From: Psychrilyobacter atlanticus DSM 19335
Lineage (GTDB): Bacteria > Fusobacteriota > Fusobacteriia > Fusobacteriales > Fusobacteriaceae
Assembly: GCF_000426625.1 (NCBI RefSeq)
Contig: NZ_KE384547.1
Coordinates: 2,223,159-2,287,158 of the forward strand
Length of the DNA: 64,000 nucleotides
Direction: 5' to 3'
In this document: positions 61,251 to 64,000 of the stretch, one piece after another
How positions within the stretch are numbered: the stretch's first letter is position 1
How the letters are laid out: the number at the start of each line of letters is the position of its first letter
Made by a program: the position numbers and the translations under genes
The notes under the pieces: generated by a model
Database searches by the model: none
What the model saw: the letters and a program-made list of their open reading frames with translations, nothing else
What the model was told of the DNA's origin: nothing

Positions 61251-61266
61251 AGGTGTTATAACACCT
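61251..61266. promoter_or_regulatory. 16-base perfect palindrome upstream of the flavodiiron gene
   Basis: AGGTGTTATAACACCT, 99 bases before the flavodiiron start, with no T-run after it, so it is not a terminator. A site for a dimeric regulator is likely by form; which one is unknown. Confidence 0.5.
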
Positions 61267-61364
61267 CAATACTAATCCTGAAATTTATTAGAAAAAAAGG
61301 AAAAAATACTAATTCAAGAACATATAAAAACATATTATCGTTTTGTATAAAAGGAGAAAATAAT

Positions 61365-62564
61365 ATGAAAAAATTTGTTGATGTCAGTAAAAGTGTCAAG
61401 TGGGTTGGAGTCGTTGATCAAGATATTACTAAGTTTCACGGGGAGGAATTAGATATCCCCCATGGAACCTCTTTTAATTCCTACCTAATAAGGGATGAAA
61501 AAATAGTTTTAGTAGATACTGTAATGGAAAAGTTTAGCACCCAATGGATCGAGCAGTTGAAAGAAGAGATTGATTTAAGTACCATTGATTATATAGTTAT
61601 GAATCATAATGAACCTGATCACAGTGGTTCTTTAAGTGCACTGATGAAAGAGATTCCTAATACACCTATCTATTGTACAGATAAGGGTGTAGAGATTATA
61701 AAGGCCTACCACAAGATAGATGCTGAATTCAGAACGGTTAAGACTGGGGACATTTTGGACTTAGGGGAGAAAAAATTAACATTTGTTGAGATGAAGATGT
61801 TACACTGGCCGGATTCAATGGCATCTTATCTAAGTGGAGATAATATACTTTTTAGTAATGATGCTTTCGGACAGCACTATGGAGCTAACGGATTATTTAA
61901 TGATGAGTGTGATCAGGATATCTTAAGCTATGAAGCATTAAAATATTATGCCTGCATCCTGACACCATTTAGTCCTTTAATCAAAAGAAAAATTGATGAA
62001 ATATTAAGCTTGAACTTAACAATTGATCAAATCTGTACTTCACACGGTGTAATTTGGAGAAAAGATCCCCTTCAAATCGTAGAAAAATATATGAAGTGGT
62101 GTGATAACTATAAAGAGGATCAGATATTAATTACCTATGATACCATGTGGGAAACCACTAAAAAGATGGCAGAATCTATAGCTGATGGGATTAGAAGTAT
62201 TTCCCCTTCTACAAATATTTTATTGATCAACAGTGCCAAACATACTGAAAGTGAGATCCTGACAGAAATATTCAAATCTAAAGCTGTCTTATTCGGATCA
62301 CCTACTATCAACAACAGAATACTGCCATCAATGGCTGCCTTATTAGAAGCTGTAAAAGGTCTGAACTTTAAGGATAAAAATGTCGCAGCCTTTGGAAGTT
62401 ACGGCTGGAATGCAAAAAACTTAGATATTATCAATGAAAATTTAAATTTCACCTCTTTAAAATTAGTCAATGAAGGAATAAAAGTTAATTGGAATTTAAA
62501 CCATGAAAGTAAGGAACTCTGCTATAAATTCGGACAGGAATTTGCTTCAAATTTAGCAGATTAA
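61365..62564 (+). CDS. Flavodiiron protein (A-type, oxygen or NO reductase)
   Basis: 399 residues: an N-terminal MBL-like diiron domain with NHNEPDHSGSL, MLHWPDSMASYL, FSNDAFGQHYG and CTSHGVIWR (His/Asp/Glu ligands), and a C-terminal flavodoxin domain (ITYDTMWETTKKMAESIADG, FGSYGWNAKNL). It reduces O2 or NO to harmless products using electrons from rubredoxin. It fits the nearby rubredoxin and rubrerythrin as an oxygen-defence set. Confidence 0.95.
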   Translation: MKKFVDVSKSVKWVGVVDQDITKFHGEELDIPHGTSFNSYLIRDEKIVLVDTVMEKFSTQWIEQLKEEIDLSTIDYIVMNHNEPDHSGSLSALMKEIPNTPIYCTDKGVEIIKAYHKIDAEFRTVKTGDILDLGEKKLTFVEMKMLHWPDSMASYLSGDNILFSNDAFGQHYGANGLFNDECDQDILSYEALKYYACILTPFSPLIKRKIDEILSLNLTIDQICTSHGVIWRKDPLQIVEKYMKWCDNYKEDQILITYDTMWETTKKMAESIADGIRSISPSTNILLINSAKHTESEILTEIFKSKAVLFGSPTINNRILPSMAALLEAVKGLNFKDKNVAAFGSYGWNAKNLDIINENLNFTSLKLVNEGIKVNWNLNHESKELCYKFGQEFASNLAD

Positions 62565-62628
62565 AAAAGAAAAAATCTTAGTTTTTTTCTAGAAATTCCT
62601 TTGAAAGAGTAGAGAGTTTTATCTTTTC

Positions 62629-62657
62629 TTGACAAACTTTTTTTTATGGAGTATTCT
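62629..62657 (+). promoter_or_regulatory. Sigma-70 promoter of the glyA leader
   Basis: TTGACA at 62629-62634, 17 bases, TATTCT at 62652-62657: the closest match to consensus in this window. Transcription should begin near 62664. Confidence 0.75.
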
Positions 62658-62692
62658 TTAGCAAATAAAAAATTTCAAAGGAGAACAAGGCC

Positions 62693-62770
62693 ATGACTAA
62701 AAGATTTATATCCTCCCAAAATTCTAAATGCCATAAAAAATATCATATGCTTTTTGAATTTTTGATGTAA
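62693..62770 (+). CDS. Putative leader ORF of glyA (25 residues)
   Basis: A short ORF starting about 29 bases after the predicted transcription start, with a strong Shine-Dalgarno sequence (AAAGGAGAACAAGGCC). It reads MTKRFISSQNSKC then HKKYHMLFEFLM. There are three Ser and three Met codons but no tight run of one amino acid. A terminator follows at 62809-62848. It may be an attenuation or small regulatory peptide of glyA, or only a fortuitous frame. Confidence 0.5.
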   Translation: MTKRFISSQNSKCHKKYHMLFEFLM

Positions 62771-62808
62771 ATCTATATCTGCAATACCACTTTAATTTTA
62801 TTGAATTT

Positions 62809-62848
62809 AAAGCCGTAGATGGAATATGTCTAGGGCTTTTTTTATTTA
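62809..62848 (+). terminator. Terminator in the glyA leader
   Basis: AAAGCC-G-TAGA / TCTA-G-GGCTTT with a T-run, 20-25 bases before the glyA start. The segment ATCTA near 62771-62775 could pair with TAGAT of the stem, an alternative that would prevent it. Confidence 0.75.
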
Positions 62849-62867
62849 CCCAAAAGGAGGATACACA

Positions 62868-64000
62868 ATGAAAGGATTAAAAATGAACGATGAAAAACTT
62901 TGGAAAGCAATCCAAAAAGAGGAAGAACGTCAGGAGTTTGGTTTGGAGTTAATAGCTTCTGAAAATTTTGTCTCAGAGGCTGTAATGGAGGCCGCAGGAA
63001 GTGTCATGACAAACAAATATGCTGAAGGTTATCCACGAAAAAGATATTATGGGGGCTGCCAGTTTGTAGATGTAGCAGAGGAACTTGCCATAGAAAGAGC
63101 AGGAGAACTATTCGAAGCAAAATATGTAAATGTCCAGCCTCATTCAGGTTCTCAGGCAAATATGGCAGTATACAGAGGATTAATAAACTCCGGTGATATC
63201 ATCCTGGGAATGAAATTAGACCACGGAGGACACTTAACCCACGGTAAAAATGTTAATTTTTCAGGGCAGGACTATGAGGTTTATTCTTATGGGGTAGACC
63301 GGGATACAGAGATGATAGATTATAAAAAAGTAGAAGAGATGGCTCTAGAGGTAAAACCTCGTATAATCGTAGCCGGAGCTAGTGCATATTCCCGTACTAT
63401 AGATTTTAAGAGGTTCAGGGAAATTGCAGACATGGTAGGAGCTTATCTTATGGTAGATATGGCACATATTGCAGGTCTTGTGGCTACAGGAGAACATTCA
63501 TCTCCTATGCCTCATGCTCATGTTGTTACTACTACTACCCACAAAACTTTGAGAGGTCCCAGGGGAGGAATGATCCTTACCAATGATGAGGAGATAATAA
63601 AAAAGGTCAACAAAGTTATCTTTCCGGGGATTCAAGGTGGTCCTCTCATGCACATAATTGCTGCAAAAGCGACAGCTTTCAACGAGGCCTTAGGTGTAGA
63701 ATTCAAAGGGTATCAGAAACAGGTAATAATAAATGCTCATACTCTGTCTGAGGAATTAAAAAAAGGAGGTTTAAGAATTGTCAGCGGAGGAACCGATAAC
63801 CATATGATCTTGGTAGACCTTACTAATAAAGATCTTACTGGGAAAGAAGCTGAGAAGATCCTTGAAGAGGCTAATATCACGGTAAATAAAAATGGTATTC
63901 CATACGATACTAAAAGTCCCTTTGTAACCAGCGGTATCAGGATAGGAACTCCTGCCCTTACAACCAGAGGTATGAAAGAAGGAGAGATGAAAGAAGTCGC
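62868..64000 (+). CDS. glyA: Serine hydroxymethyltransferase, partial
   Basis: 377 codons before the right edge of the window; the C-terminus is missing. The motifs are [68 protein letters not shown] and the PLP-binding [15 protein letters not shown]. It converts serine and tetrahydrofolate to glycine and 5,10-methylene-THF. The start follows AAAAGGAGGATACACA. Expression probably depends on the upstream leader and terminator. Confidence 0.96.
   Translation, partial: MKGLKMNDEKLWKAIQKEEERQEFGLELIASENFVSEAVMEAAGSVMTNKYAEGYPRKRYYGGCQFVDVAEELAIERAGELFEAKYVNVQPHSGSQANMAVYRGLINSGDIILGMKLDHGGHLTHGKNVNFSGQDYEVYSYGVDRDTEMIDYKKVEEMALEVKPRIIVAGASAYSRTIDFKRFREIADMVGAYLMVDMAHIAGLVATGEHSSPMPHAHVVTTTTHKTLRGPRGGMILTNDEEIIKKVNKVIFPGIQGGPLMHIIAAKATAFNEALGVEFKGYQKQVIINAHTLSEELKKGGLRIVSGGTDNHMILVDLTNKDLTGKEAEKILEEANITVNKNGIPYDTKSPFVTSGIRIGTPALTTRGMKEGEMKEV

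Noticed and set aside
62693-62850. Glycine, THF or SAM riboswitch before glyA
   Set aside because: The conserved cores of these riboswitches are not recognisable in the short leader; a leader ORF and terminator are all that can be supported.
1-64000. tRNA, rRNA, CRISPR arrays, prophage or complete insertion sequences
   Set aside because: No tRNA T-loop pattern in a cloverleaf context, no rRNA stretches, no regularly spaced repeat-spacer units and no transposase or integrase frames were seen.

Overview
The window is low-GC DNA with strong AGGAGG-type ribosome binding sites and dense intrinsic terminators. It mixes Gram-negative envelope genes (KdsD for LPS Kdo, BamE-like and other lipoproteins, a surface-polysaccharide block) with genes of Clostridia-like character (lysine riboswitch, YkpA-type ABC-F, rubredoxin-first rubrerythrin, flavodiiron protein, Rnf-type electron transfer). 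This combination suggests an anaerobic fermenter of the Fusobacteriota, in the range of Propionigenium, Ilyobacter or Psychrilyobacter. That placement is inferred from gene content, not from a marker-gene comparison. No rRNA, tRNA, CRISPR array, prophage or intact insertion sequence was seen.

Layout. 1-10.3 kb: a 2-hydroxycarboxylate transporter (partial), two lipoproteins, and two paralogous CitA/CitB-type two-component systems lying either side of a thioredoxin-fold protein and tyrS. The tyrS leader encodes a 13-residue peptide ending in five consecutive Tyr codons, followed by mutually exclusive hairpins and a terminator. 10.4-19.5 kb: transporters (EamA, BrnQ, TauE/SafE), a 66-residue DUF1858-type redox protein whose first active-site Cys is an in-frame TGA with a SECIS-like hairpin, KdsD, a ferredoxin, MnmA, a K+ channel, BirA and a stand-alone SRA-like domain. 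19.6-24.7 kb: an unusual Rnf-like cluster made of a NuoE-like protein, an RnfD-RnfG fusion, RnfC and three small exported FMN-binding proteins, without RnfA, RnfB or RnfE. 24.8-30.6 kb: RlmA, TatD, Hsp33, iron alcohol dehydrogenase and a GltD-like flavoprotein. 31-41 kb: an HxlR regulator, a surface-glycan block, and an MBL hydrolase/AAC(3) pair bracketed by two copies of a long intergenic repeat. 41-51.7 kb: an ABC-F ATPase, then a lysine-riboswitch-controlled acetyl-branch diaminopimelate pathway (lysC-asd-dapA-dapB-dapH-aminotransferase-dapF, with the deacetylase divergent). 51.7-64 kb: PhoH-like ATPase, a sigma factor, RuvC, an orphan histidine kinase, TrmL, a lytic transglycosylase, oxygen and peroxide defence genes (rubredoxin, rubrerythrin, flavodiiron protein), Ddl, and glyA (partial) behind a leader ORF and terminator.

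The genes fit an anaerobic lifestyle: carboxylate uptake with ligand-sensing kinases, flavin-based electron transfer across the membrane, non-haem iron O2/peroxide scavenging, and DAP-type cell-wall synthesis. The strongest unexpected signals are the probable selenoprotein at 14160-14360, the Tyr-codon attenuator at 7640-7835, the reduced Rnf-like cluster at 19649-24316, and at least four families of short intergenic repeats, some with compensatory base changes.
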